Under the pieces are notes generated by a model. That model was given only the letters and a program-made list of their open reading frames with translations, was not told where the DNA came from and searched no databases. Below are positions 34,804 to 42,031 of a stretch of DNA of 64,000 nt, in pieces. Numbering within the stretch: the stretch's first letter is position 1; each line of letters opens with the position of its first letter. The position numbers and the translations under genes were made by a program. The DNA is from Chloroflexota bacterium (GTDB taxonomy: Bacteria; Chloroflexota; Dehalococcoidia; Dehalococcoidales; JACQON01), in contig JACQON010000012.1 in NCBI GenBank assembly GCA_016202545.1, positions 1 to 64,000 of the forward strand. The letters are read 5' to 3'.

Positions 34804-34986
34804 CTAACTGTGGCCGCTGTGTCCGCCCGCCTTTTGTCCACCGCCCTTCAGGTACTTGTCCGGGTTCTGGTCGAAGGCCTTCTTGCAGGCCATGGCGCAG
34901 AAGTAGTAGTTCTTACCCATGTAGTCGGACTTTCCGGCTGCCTTTTTCTCGTCAACATCCATGCCGCAAACCGGGTCTTTAGCCAT
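34804..34986 (-). CDS. Stand-alone YHS-domain protein with a His-rich tail
   Basis: A 60-residue protein with the YHS core DPVCGM near the N terminus, YYFCAMACKKAFDQNPDKYL in the middle, and a tail GGGQKAGGHSGHS that could bind metal. It has no signal peptide and should be cytosolic. It is probably a small metal (copper) chaperone or sensor; it resembles the YHS domain at the end of the ATPase at 32714. Confidence 0.82.
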   Translation of the reverse strand: MAKDPVCGMDVDEKKAAGKSDYMGKNYYFCAMACKKAFDQNPDKYLKGGGQKAGGHSGHS

Positions 34987-35022
34987 GTTATGCGTCTCCT
35001 GGTTGTTATTCGTGGTTCTCGC

Positions 35023-35178
35023 TCAAATCTCCCCGCTCAGCACTTTCTGCTTCAGCGCCTCCCACTCCTGCCGGGTCAAGACGCACAGGTTACCCTCTTC
35101 TCCGACCTCGACGCGGTCGTCAGCTATCTTGACCACCGGACAGCAGTGGCAGTCCTTGCACAAGGTTACAATTTTCAC
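35023..35178 (-). CDS. 51-residue Cys-rich protein
   Basis: A GTG start with AAAGGAGG six bases upstream opens a 51-codon frame. The N terminus is MKIVTLCKDCHCCPVVKI, with four Cys and one His in seven residues (CxxCHCC), followed by an acidic middle and EGNLCVLTRQEWEAL. The strong ribosome site, codon use and position between the YHS and CcmE-like genes support it. It is likely a soft-metal-binding peptide; no family name is claimed. Confidence 0.7.
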   Translation of the reverse strand: MKIVTLCKDCHCCPVVKIADDRVEVGEEGNLCVLTRQEWEALKQKVLSGEI

Positions 35179-35193
35179 CGTTTCACCTCCTTT

Positions 35194-35598
35194 CTAATGA
35201 CATACGCTGCAAAACGAACTGCCGGTATCAAAGCCCAGCACTTCAAAAACGCCGTCAGCGTTATACTTGCCCACCATTACCATGTCAGACCCGGGCTTAA
35301 AATTGTCGGGGGCAATGCCTTTGTACACCGCAGCCAGGTTTTCCCTGTCGTCGGTGAGGACGAACTTTACCACCTGGGCCTGCTTATCCCAGTCAATTGA
35401 GCCTGCGGCCACCCTCCCGCCGACCTTTACCATTCCGCTCTGGAGCGGACTCGATTTCAACTGGCTGACGGTAATATAATCAGCCCCGCGGTGAAAAAAC
35501 AGGGAGTAGGCCAGATAGCCCAGCCCTGCCGCCAGCACCACCGCCGCTATCACCACTATCCACTTTCGCTTCAACTGTCTCGGCCTCAACCTTCGCAC
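35194..35598 (-). CDS. CcmE-like haem-chaperone-fold protein ending in CSVCH
   Basis: The 134-residue protein has a basic N terminus and one membrane helix (about 13-33), then the CcmE OB fold: DYITVSQLKSS, VKVGGRVAAGSI, VKFVLTDDRENLAAVYKGIAPDNFKPGSDMVMVGKY. Classical CcmE carries haem on a His in LxKHDExY, or Cys in CxxxY variants. Here that segment is absent and the chain stops with FDTGSSFCSVCH, so the last five residues form a CxxCH motif. The protein may bind haem or copper there. No other ccm gene lies nearby. Confidence 0.75.
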   Translation of the reverse strand: MRRLRPRQLKRKWIVVIAAVVLAAGLGYLAYSLFFHRGADYITVSQLKSSPLQSGMVKVGGRVAAGSIDWDKQAQVVKFVLTDDRENLAAVYKGIAPDNFKPGSDMVMVGKYNADGVFEVLGFDTGSSFCSVCH

Positions 35599-35613
35599 CT
35601 GTCTCTTAAGCTA

Positions 35614-36141
35614 TTACAAAAGCGCCAGAACGGCGACGGCGATGACCAGCACCGCCGAAACCATGGCCCCCCGTTTAATCCAGCTCATATTCCATTGCCA
35701 GCCCGCCAGCTTGCGGGACAGGCCGTGGCGCTGGATGCTCTCCAGCATGATGGTTATGCCGATGATATTGGACAGCACGCCGGCGAGGATGAACAGGGTC
35801 TGGTAGCTGCTAAGGAAGGCAGCCAGGCCGGACAGCCCGAAGAAGGGCAGGGCATCGGCGAGATGGTGGGCGCAGCATGCCGCCATTGAACCGGCGGAGA
35901 CGCCTCCCGATGTGGCCATGCTGGCAGTGGCTGCTGCCTGGCGCTCACGCAGGCCCTGCCTGATGAAGGAGAACAGGCCGGCCTGAGTGCCGAAACCGGC
36001 GACCAGGGCTGCCACCCAGTACCATATGGTGGCCGTCTGCTCCAGGGCGTGCTCAATCCCCTGCGCCAGGGCAATGATGCCCAGGTAGACCAGGAGCAGC
36101 GCCAGGCCAGCGCCGGCTCCAACCAGTACGTGCTTCTTCAT
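35614..36141 (-). CDS. Polytopic membrane protein with a CCAHH motif
   Basis: The 175-residue protein has about four or five membrane helices. A conserved-looking block, GSMAACCAHHLADALPFFGL followed by GLAAFLSSYQTLF, places two Cys and two His together at a helix start, suggesting a metal site in the membrane. I do not recognise a named family. It lies between the lipoprotein gene and the CcmE-like gene in the copper array, so a metal transport or delivery role is inferred. Confidence 0.65.
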   Translation of the reverse strand: MKKHVLVGAGAGLALLLVYLGIIALAQGIEHALEQTATIWYWVAALVAGFGTQAGLFSFIRQGLRERQAAATASMATSGGVSAGSMAACCAHHLADALPFFGLSGLAAFLSSYQTLFILAGVLSNIIGITIMLESIQRHGLSRKLAGWQWNMSWIKRGAMVSAVLVIAVAVLALL

Positions 36142-36163
36142 CTCTCCCCGCCGGGGCCCTTTC

Positions 36164-36655
36164 TCAGCTCAGCTCCCATCGGAAAACTCTCTCTTTAGCC
36201 CCGACATCCCGTATGACAATATCAACGTATTCGGGCTTCCCCTGGCTGAAGGACTCAGGAAGGGGGAAAGCCAGTGTGCCCTCCCGGTGATGGCCTCCAG
36301 GAGCGGACTTCCAGGAGATGGGACGGTAGTCCTGGCCGGTGCCATCGCGCAGCACAGCCAGCTTGCCCAGGTCATAGCTGTCCAGGTCTACCGAGTGGGT
36401 GTTCATGGCAACAGCGAAGGCCAGGGAGTCATCCTGGACATCGTTCCCTGCCCATTCGATGTCTATGGTCACCGCGCCCTCGTCGCTGGACTGCACCCGC
36501 CCGTTAGTCGGCGCAGGGAAGTCGCCGGATAGGGCTACGGCAGGGGGAGGTGTATCTCCCCGCTGCTGCGGCACAAAGCGCGACGAGCACCCGGCTACAA
36601 GTACCACCGCAATCAGTGAAACGGCCAGCGCCAGACTTTTGTTGGGCCCGCTCAT
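36164..36655 (-). CDS. Lipoprotein of the copper array
   Basis: A 163-residue exported protein with lipobox VAGC (Cys23). The mature part is beta-rich, with VTIDIEWAGNDVQDDSLAFAV and ISWKSAPGGHHREGTLAFPLPE, the latter containing a His-His pair. It was not assigned to a named family. By position, nine bases upstream of a membrane-anchored protein and near copA, it is likely an extracytoplasmic metal-related protein. Confidence 0.65.
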   Translation of the reverse strand: MSGPNKSLALAVSLIAVVLVAGCSSRFVPQQRGDTPPPAVALSGDFPAPTNGRVQSSDEGAVTIDIEWAGNDVQDDSLAFAVAMNTHSVDLDSYDLGKLAVLRDGTGQDYRPISWKSAPGGHHREGTLAFPLPESFSQGKPEYVDIVIRDVGAKERVFRWELS

Positions 36656-36663
36656 TTTCTCCT

Positions 36664-37209
36664 TCAGAAGCTCTTCAGGGCTGTCTCTACAATAGAAAGG
36701 GCGTCATCTGCCTCTATGGTCAGCCAGACGACGTTCTCTCCCGATTTGACGGAATTGTAAAAGAAGTGCTGCCCTCCGGGGCCGTCAACCTGGAAGACGT
36801 CATGCCCGGAGATGGATAGCTGCTGCGGACTGCCAAAGGTTGAATTGCCGTCCTTTATGCCCTGGAACATTCTCTGGATGAGCTCTGCCGCATGATGGCT
36901 GCTTTCGGCCCTGCCAACCCAGGCAGAGGCCCGCTCATTGCCGTGAGCATACTCGGCGATGTAGGCATCCACCAGGTTGATATTGACGCCGTGCAACCGG
37001 TTGACCTGGGACATCGCTTCAGGGCCTTCGACGGTGCTGACAAGCTCCAGCACGCCCAACTGCTCCGGCGCCTTCGACTGCCTCGCCGGGGCCAGGACAT
37101 TCTGGCCGAAGCTGAGCCATATCACAGCCAGAAGCGCGGCGGCGATGAGCAGTTGCCACAATGCCGACCTGCGTCTTTTCTTTCTCGCCGGTGGAACGCC
37201 GGAGCTCAT
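36664..37209 (-). CDS. Hypothetical membrane-anchored protein
   Basis: The 181-residue protein has a basic N terminus (ARKKRRRS), a single helix (about 17-37) and an extracytoplasmic domain with no recognised motif, including a His-His pair and SISGHDVFQVDGPGGQHFF. It overlaps the small two-helix gene upstream by four bases and is followed by the lipoprotein gene, so these genes should be translated together. Confidence 0.6.
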   Translation of the reverse strand: MSSGVPPARKKRRRSALWQLLIAAALLAVIWLSFGQNVLAPARQSKAPEQLGVLELVSTVEGPEAMSQVNRLHGVNINLVDAYIAEYAHGNERASAWVGRAESSHHAAELIQRMFQGIKDGNSTFGSPQQLSISGHDVFQVDGPGGQHFFYNSVKSGENVVWLTIEADDALSIVETALKSF

Positions 37210-37415
37210 GGTTGTCTGTCTCCACCGAGCCTCTTTTTTACCAGCGGCGTAACAATGGGCATCAGGATAATCATCGCCAGCAGGAATATCCAGCCAGCGC
37301 CGCCAAAGCGTTCCACCAGGCTATACCCATTCATGGTAGCCACCAGGAACAGCCCGGCGGCGAGCACCGAGATGCCGGTATAGATTATGGCGCTGATAAA
37401 CCCGACTCTCTTCAT
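37206..37415 (-). CDS. Small two-helix membrane protein
   Basis: A 69-residue protein with two hydrophobic helices (about 6-28 and 40-60) and a basic C terminus (KKRLGGDRQP). No function was recognised. It lies 20 bases after copA and overlaps the next gene by four bases. Confidence 0.6.
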   Translation of the reverse strand: MKRVGFISAIIYTGISVLAAGLFLVATMNGYSLVERFGGAGWIFLLAMIILMPIVTPLVKKRLGGDRQP

Positions 37416-37435
37416 CCGTTATCTCCTGCCACGGC

Positions 37436-40012
37436 CTACCGGCTCACCGGCAGGGCTGCCTGTCCCGCCGGCAGGGGGCCAATCTGTCCCCGCTGTCCGC
37501 GGCGTATGGTCGGCACAAAGCCGCGCATTCTCAACGTATTCAGGGTGACCGACAGTGAGCTGGTAGCCATAAGCAGGGCTGCCAGCTCGGGGCTGACCAC
37601 CTGGGCAGTAAAGGGGTAAATTATCCCGAAGCCGAGGGGGATGGCCAGGGTATTATAGCCGAACGCCCAGAACAGGTTTTCCTTTACCTTGCGTATGGTG
37701 GCCCGCGCCACCTGGAGCCCGGCGACCACGTCCAGCAGGTCGTCCTTAATCAGTATGACCTGCCCGGTCTCTTTGGCGATATCGGTGCCGGAGCCGATGG
37801 CAATGCCGACATCTGCCTGGGCCAGGGCGGGGGCATCATTGATGCCATCGCCCACCATGGCCACCTTGAGGCCCTCGGCCTGGAGCTTTTTTACCTCATT
37901 GGTCTTGTCCTCCGGCAGCACCTCAGCCAGCACACGGTCAATGCCTACCTGCCGGGCGATAGCCTCAGCAGTCCGGCGGTTATCCCCGGTGAGCATGGCT
38001 ACCTGGAGGCCCATGCGGTGCAGCTCGCTGACCGCCAGCGCCGAGGTCTCTTTGAGGGTATCGGCAACGGCGACGATGCCAAAAGGCCTGCCATCCGCGG
38101 CCACGAACATGGCGGTCTTGCCCTCGCTCTCCAGGCGCTCCGCCTCCGGAGCCAGCCCGTCCAGGGATACCTGCTGCTCTGCCATCAGCTTGCGGTTGCC
38201 GAGCAGGATGGCGTGACCATTGTGACTGGCCTGCACGCCCTGACCGGGCACGGCATTGAAGCTCTCGGCGTCCGCTACTTCCAGTCCGCGCTCACGGGCG
38301 CCGCGCACTATGGCCTCACCCAGAGGGTGCTCTGAGTTCTTCTCCGCCACCGCAGCCAGGCGCAGCACCTCGCTCTCGGCGAGCTTATCGAGGGTTACCA
38401 CGTCCGTCACCGAGGGCTGGCCTTTGGTCAGGGTGCCGGTCTTGTCAAAGATGACCGCCTGGAGCTTGGAGGTCATCTCCATGGCGTCAGCTCCCTTGAA
38501 CAGGATGCCGTACTCTGCCCCCTTGCCGCTCCCGGCCATGATGGCGCTGGGAGTAGCCAACCCTACGGCGCAGGGGCAGGAGATAACCAGCACGGTAACC
38601 GAAATGAGCAGGGCGAAGCCAAAGACGCCCATTTCGCTGAGGAGGTACGGGGTAAGGATAAGCCGGCTCTCGGGGGTGAACCACTGAGCGAAGCCGATAA
38701 AGAACCAGAACAGGAAGGTGACCAGCGCCAGAGCATGGACTCCCAGGATGAACTGCCCGGCCACCCGGTCGGCAATCCTCTGGATGGGCGCCTTGGTTGT
38801 CTGGGCATCCTCAACCAGCTTGATAATCTGGGCCAGGGCGGTCTCCTTGCCTACCCTGGTGGCGCGAAACTTGAAGGCGCCGGTCTTATTCATGGTGGCG
38901 CCGATGACCTCATCACCGGCCTTCTTTTCCACGGGGATGCTCTCTCCAGTAATCATAGACTGGTCTACCGAGGAGTAGCCTTCCGCCACCACGCCATCCA
39001 CTGGGATGGCCTCACCGGGGCGCACCGCCAGGACATCGCCTATTTCCACCCATTCCACCGGGACTTCCATCTCCTGGCCCTCCCTTACCACCCGCGCCCG
39101 CTTGGGTTGGAGCTTTATCAGCCTCCGGATGGCTTCGGAGGTACGCCCCCGGGTGATTGCCTCCAGATACCGACCCAGGATGATGAAGGCAGTAAGCAGC
39201 GCCGCTGCTTCATAAAAAGTGGCCTCTCTGCCACCAAACCCGGCTTCAGGCCAAAAGGTATTGATTACAGCGATAAGATAGGCAGCGCCGATACCTGTGG
39301 CATAGAGGAGGTTCATGTCGGTGATGCCGCGCTTCAGCCCGTTCCAGCTATTGATGAAAAATTGCCTGCCCGGGCCGAGGACGATGGGGGTGGTCAGGAA
39401 GAACAGGATGACTTTGTTGTTTAGCCATGCTGGGATAATGCTGGGCAGGAACCAGTATGGCTGGAATGTACCCAGCATCACCACCATGCCCAGTGTGGCG
39501 GAGATAATGAGATTAATGAGCTGGCGGCGTATCTCCCGCTGCCGCGCTTGCCGCTCCCTGTCCAGCGCCTGCTGTCCCTCGACTCTCTCCACGACCCCGT
39601 AGCCTAGCTCCAGGATGGTCTTCTTTATCTCCGTTAGGGCGGTAATATCAGGAGCGTACTCCACCCGGGCGCTCCCGGCAGACAGGTTGACCACCACCTT
39701 GTGCACACCGGGCAGGTCACCCACTGCCTTCTCGATGTTGGCCACGCAGGAAGCGCAGGTCATGCCGGTGACCTGGAGGTCGGCGCTCTGCAGCACGACC
39801 TCATAGCCTATCTCGTCCACCGCCTTCTTCATGGCAGTCAGCCTCGCTCGGGCAGGGTCGTATTCCACGGCCGCCTTTCCGGTAGCCAGATTGACCACCG
39901 CCTTCTCCACGCCGTGCACTCCTTTGAGCGCCTGCTCCACATTGGCCACGCAGGAGGCACAGGTCATGCCGCTGACCGAGATGGATGCTTTCTTCAACTC
40001 CTTCTCTGCCAT
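37436..40012 (-). CDS. copA: Copper-exporting P1B-type ATPase CopA
   Basis: CopA pumps Cu(I) out of the cytosol. The 858-residue protein has two N-terminal heavy-metal domains, each with GMTCASC (Cys18/21 and Cys86/89), eight expected membrane helices, the transmembrane CPC motif ([14 protein letters not shown]), the phosphorylation motif [21 protein letters not shown] and [17 protein letters not shown]. The CPC and paired CxxC motifs indicate Cu(I) rather than Zn or Cd. It lies second in the array that faces csoR, so CsoR control is expected. Confidence 0.96.
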   Translation of the reverse strand: MAEKELKKASISVSGMTCASCVANVEQALKGVHGVEKAVVNLATGKAAVEYDPARARLTAMKKAVDEIGYEVVLQSADLQVTGMTCASCVANIEKAVGDLPGVHKVVVNLSAGSARVEYAPDITALTEIKKTILELGYGVVERVEGQQALDRERQARQREIRRQLINLIISATLGMVVMLGTFQPYWFLPSIIPAWLNNKVILFFLTTPIVLGPGRQFFINSWNGLKRGITDMNLLYATGIGAAYLIAVINTFWPEAGFGGREATFYEAAALLTAFIILGRYLEAITRGRTSEAIRRLIKLQPKRARVVREGQEMEVPVEWVEIGDVLAVRPGEAIPVDGVVAEGYSSVDQSMITGESIPVEKKAGDEVIGATMNKTGAFKFRATRVGKETALAQIIKLVEDAQTTKAPIQRIADRVAGQFILGVHALALVTFLFWFFIGFAQWFTPESRLILTPYLLSEMGVFGFALLISVTVLVISCPCAVGLATPSAIMAGSGKGAEYGILFKGADAMEMTSKLQAVIFDKTGTLTKGQPSVTDVVTLDKLAESEVLRLAAVAEKNSEHPLGEAIVRGARERGLEVADAESFNAVPGQGVQASHNGHAILLGNRKLMAEQQVSLDGLAPEAERLESEGKTAMFVAADGRPFGIVAVADTLKETSALAVSELHRMGLQVAMLTGDNRRTAEAIARQVGIDRVLAEVLPEDKTNEVKKLQAEGLKVAMVGDGINDAPALAQADVGIAIGSGTDIAKETGQVILIKDDLLDVVAGLQVARATIRKVKENLFWAFGYNTLAIPLGFGIIYPFTAQVVSPELAALLMATSSLSVTLNTLRMRGFVPTIRRGQRGQIGPLPAGQAALPVSR

Positions 40013-40106
40013 TTCAATCGCCTCTAACTAGTTTACCATTTTGCTACCGGGATAACCTACTAAGGCCGACAGGTCCACCAGAGGAACCGGCCGCTTTTGT
40101 TGCTGG

Positions 40107-40289
40107 CTAGTGGCATCCTGAGCCGGGCTTTTCCGTCTCCTGGGGCTCCTTCTTCGCTATCTCAGGCTTTGGCTCCGGGTCATGGTGGCCCATGCCGCAG
40201 CCCCCTCCATGCCGGTGCCCGAAGACCATGAGCGCCATGAGCACGCCAAAGAATACTAGGACACCGTAGCTCTGCAAGAACTCAGCCAT
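40107..40289 (-). CDS. Small His/Cys-rich membrane protein
   Basis: A 60-residue protein with one membrane helix (about 8-25) followed by GHRHGGGCGMGHHDPEPKPE and ending in SGCH. The His, Cys and Met cluster just outside the helix suggests metal binding. It resembles the short DUF2933-type proteins found beside copper genes, but the call is by look only. It is the first gene after the divergent promoter, directly upstream of copA. Confidence 0.7.
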   Translation of the reverse strand: MAEFLQSYGVLVFFGVLMALMVFGHRHGGGCGMGHHDPEPKPEIAKKEPQETEKPGSGCH

Positions 40290-40327
40290 TTTGACTCCTC
40301 CGACGGCTTAGCTTAGAAACTAGCCAC

Positions 40328-40355
40328 TGATGCCCTATGGGTGCATAGGGCATCA
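40328..40355. promoter_or_regulatory. CsoR-type operator, copA side
   Basis: A perfect inverted repeat with 12-base arms, TGATGCCCTATG, four-base centre GGTG, CATAGGGCATCA. It lies just downstream of the -10 box of the leftward promoter. The TGCCC/GGGCA core matches the general GC-rich form of CsoR sites. Binding is inferred from the adjacent csoR gene. Confidence 0.8.
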
Positions 40356-40361
40356 TTTTGC

Positions 40362-40391
40362 ATTATATATCCCGGCACACCGCCTTGTCAA
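40362..40391 (-). promoter_or_regulatory. Promoter of the copper array
   Basis: Minus-strand TTGACA and TATAAT, both full consensus, are separated by 18 bases. The palindrome at 40328-40355 begins about six bases beyond the -10 box. Confidence 0.75.
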
Positions 40392-40411
40392 GAGGCGTTT
40401 GAATGGCGAGC

Positions 40412-40440
40412 TTGACACTTCGAGGTAAATTCGGTATAAT
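40412..40440 (+). promoter_or_regulatory. csoR promoter
   Basis: TTGACA and TATAAT, both perfect consensus, with 17-base spacing, followed by a smaller operator-like palindrome. The start codon is about 60 bases downstream. Confidence 0.8.
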
Positions 40441-40447
40441 TGCCTTG

Positions 40448-40464
40448 ATGCCCCCCATGGGCAT
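40448..40464. promoter_or_regulatory. CsoR-type operator, csoR side
   Basis: An inverted repeat ATGCCC-ccccat-type centre-GGGCAT right after the -10 box of the csoR promoter, sharing the TGCCC/GGGCA core with the site at 40328. It suggests autoregulation. Confidence 0.6.
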
Positions 40465-40499
40465 ATATTGAACTCGAATTTCATCCCGGAGGTAGGAGA

Positions 40500-40778
40500 A
40501 TGCCGTCTTACGCAAAGGATAAACAGGATGTCCTAGTGCGCCTGAGGAGGATGGAGGGGCAGCTCAAGGGTATTCAGCGGATGGTTGAGGAAGACAGGTA
40601 TTGCGTGGACGTGCTGAACCAGCTTTCCTCCGTCATTGCGGCCACTCAGAAGGTGGCTGCCATCATCATGAAGGACCATATTCACGGCTGCGTGCGGGAT
40701 GCTTTGACTCGAAATGAACGCGGTGACGACTACATCAATGAGCTTGTGAGCGTAGTGGAGCGGTTTACCAAAAAATAA
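40500..40778 (+). CDS. csoR: Copper-sensing repressor CsoR
   Basis: CsoR is a small all-helical repressor released from DNA by Cu(I). The 92-residue protein has the DUF156 fold signature RLRRMEGQLKGIQRMVEEDRYCVDVLNQ, and the Cys35-His60-Cys64 set that coordinates Cu(I), distinguishing it from the Ni/Co sensor RcnR. GGAGGTAGGAG precedes the ATG. It is divergent from the copA array, and two matching palindromes lie between. Confidence 0.93.
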   Translation: MPSYAKDKQDVLVRLRRMEGQLKGIQRMVEEDRYCVDVLNQLSSVIAATQKVAAIIMKDHIHGCVRDALTRNERGDDYINELVSVVERFTKK

Positions 40779-40787
40779 GGTCAGCAA

Positions 40788-40810
40788 TCCGGCCTGCCGG
40801 ACCCTTTTTT
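40788..40810 (+). terminator. csoR rho-independent terminator
   Basis: Hairpin TCCGG-cctg-CCGGA followed by CCC and six T, starting nine bases after the csoR stop. Confidence 0.75.
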
Positions 40811-40839
40811 GTCAACTAGACAAAAGTCGTATAATATGG

Positions 40840-41079
40840 AAACGGAACAGGTGTACAGTAAAATCATCCCGCGCCGCGGGGCAGTTAACCATGCGGACGG
40901 CAAGGGGTTTTGTCCCTTGGGAATCCCTGAAAGCGGCAACCCTGCGTCAAGCGCACAAAGAGTTATTCCTCACCGAACGTTGAAGGGAAGTGGCATGATA
41001 TGGTCTCATATAAAGGGAATGGCCTTTTAGCCCGCCCGTGCCGATACCGGCGCTATCTGGACAGCGAAAGGAGTGCGGA
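40840..41079 (+). other. Long untranslated leader of the coxD-like gene
   Basis: About 240 bases precede the AAA ATPase gene. They hold hairpins CCCGC-gcc-GCGGG (40868-40880) and CAAGGG-gttttgt-CCCTTG (40901-40919), with conserved-looking GGAATCCC and GCGGCAACCC boxes after them. A possible -10 TATAAT lies at 40831-40836. No known riboswitch class was recognised. A 73-codon open frame here has no supporting features. Confidence 0.3.
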
Positions 41080-41979
41080 ATGCTGCTACGTTCTATAGAA
41101 CATATCCAGGAGACAATGGAAAAGCACAGATACATAACCGACCGCCCCCTGGCAACCATAATCTACCTGTCTCAAATTCTGGAGAAGCCCATCCTGCTTG
41201 AAGGACAGGCGGGGGTTGGCAAGACTGACGTGGCCAAAGTCCTGGCTGAGGTGCTGGAGACAAAGCTGATACGCTTGCAGTGCTACGAGGGAATTGACAT
41301 CAGTCAGGCTGTTTACGAGTGGAACTATCCCAAGCAGATACTGCGAATCAAGCTGGAGGAACTGGGCAGTGGCTCAAAGGAGACGGTGGAAAATGAGATT
41401 TTCAGCGAGTCCTTTCTGCTGAAGAGGCCGCTCCTGGAAGCCATAACCAGCGACTCGGCGGTGCCTCCGGTACTGCTCATCGACGAGATTGACCGGGCCG
41501 ACGACGAGTTCGAGGGTTTCCTGCTTGAGGTGCTGTCCGACTTTCAGATAACCATACCGGAGATAGGCACCATCAAGGCCAACCGCCGTCCCTTTGTGGT
41601 ATTGACTTCCAACCGGACCAGGGAGCTGCATGACGCCCTGAAGCGGCGCTGCCTGTACCACTGGATTGATTATCCCAGCTTCGAGAAAGAGTTCCGCATC
41701 GTTACTACCAAGATACCGGGCATAAATGAGCTCCTGGCGAGGAAGGTGTGTAACTTCATGCAGGCAGTCCGCCAGATGGACTTTTTCAAGAGCCCGGGCA
41801 TAGCTGAGACGCTGGACTGGGCTACCGCCCTGGTCTTTCTCAACAAGGACGACCTTGACCGGGACACCGTCGAGGCGACGCTTGGCTGTATATTCAAGTA
41901 TAACCAGGATATTGACCGGGTCAAAGAAGGGCAGCTTGAAGCTATCCTGGAAAAGAGCAACGCGGTTCAGGCAGGATAG
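41080..41979 (+). CDS. MoxR-type AAA+ ATPase, CoxD-like
   Basis: The protein is 299 residues with Walker A GQAGVGKTD, Walker B VLLIDEIDRAD and sensor region VVLTSNRTRELHDALKRRC, as in MoxR/CoxD ATPases. These proteins remodel metalloenzymes with a VWA partner; CoxD of carbon monoxide dehydrogenase systems helps build the Cu-S-Mo centre. I chose the ATG at 41080 because AAAGGAG lies at the right distance; a GTG at 41038 lacks one. The CoxE-like gene follows. No molybdenum hydroxylase gene is in the window. Confidence 0.85.
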   Translation: MLLRSIEHIQETMEKHRYITDRPLATIIYLSQILEKPILLEGQAGVGKTDVAKVLAEVLETKLIRLQCYEGIDISQAVYEWNYPKQILRIKLEELGSGSKETVENEIFSESFLLKRPLLEAITSDSAVPPVLLIDEIDRADDEFEGFLLEVLSDFQITIPEIGTIKANRRPFVVLTSNRTRELHDALKRRCLYHWIDYPSFEKEFRIVTTKIPGINELLARKVCNFMQAVRQMDFFKSPGIAETLDWATALVFLNKDDLDRDTVEATLGCIFKYNQDIDRVKEGQLEAILEKSNAVQAG

Positions 41980-42031
41980 GTCTTCCCTGTGGCCGCCCGC
42001 AGGACCCGCTGGCTGACATCAGGGGCTGGAG

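Noticed and set aside
38735-39424. 229-codon open frame antisense to copA
   Set aside because: copA motifs are intact on the other strand and the antisense peptide has no ribosome site or domain.
40809-41030. 73-codon open frame in the leader of the coxD-like gene
   Set aside because: The peptide shows no motif or hydrophobic segment, the only start is on or near the putative -10 region, and the DNA looks like a structured leader.
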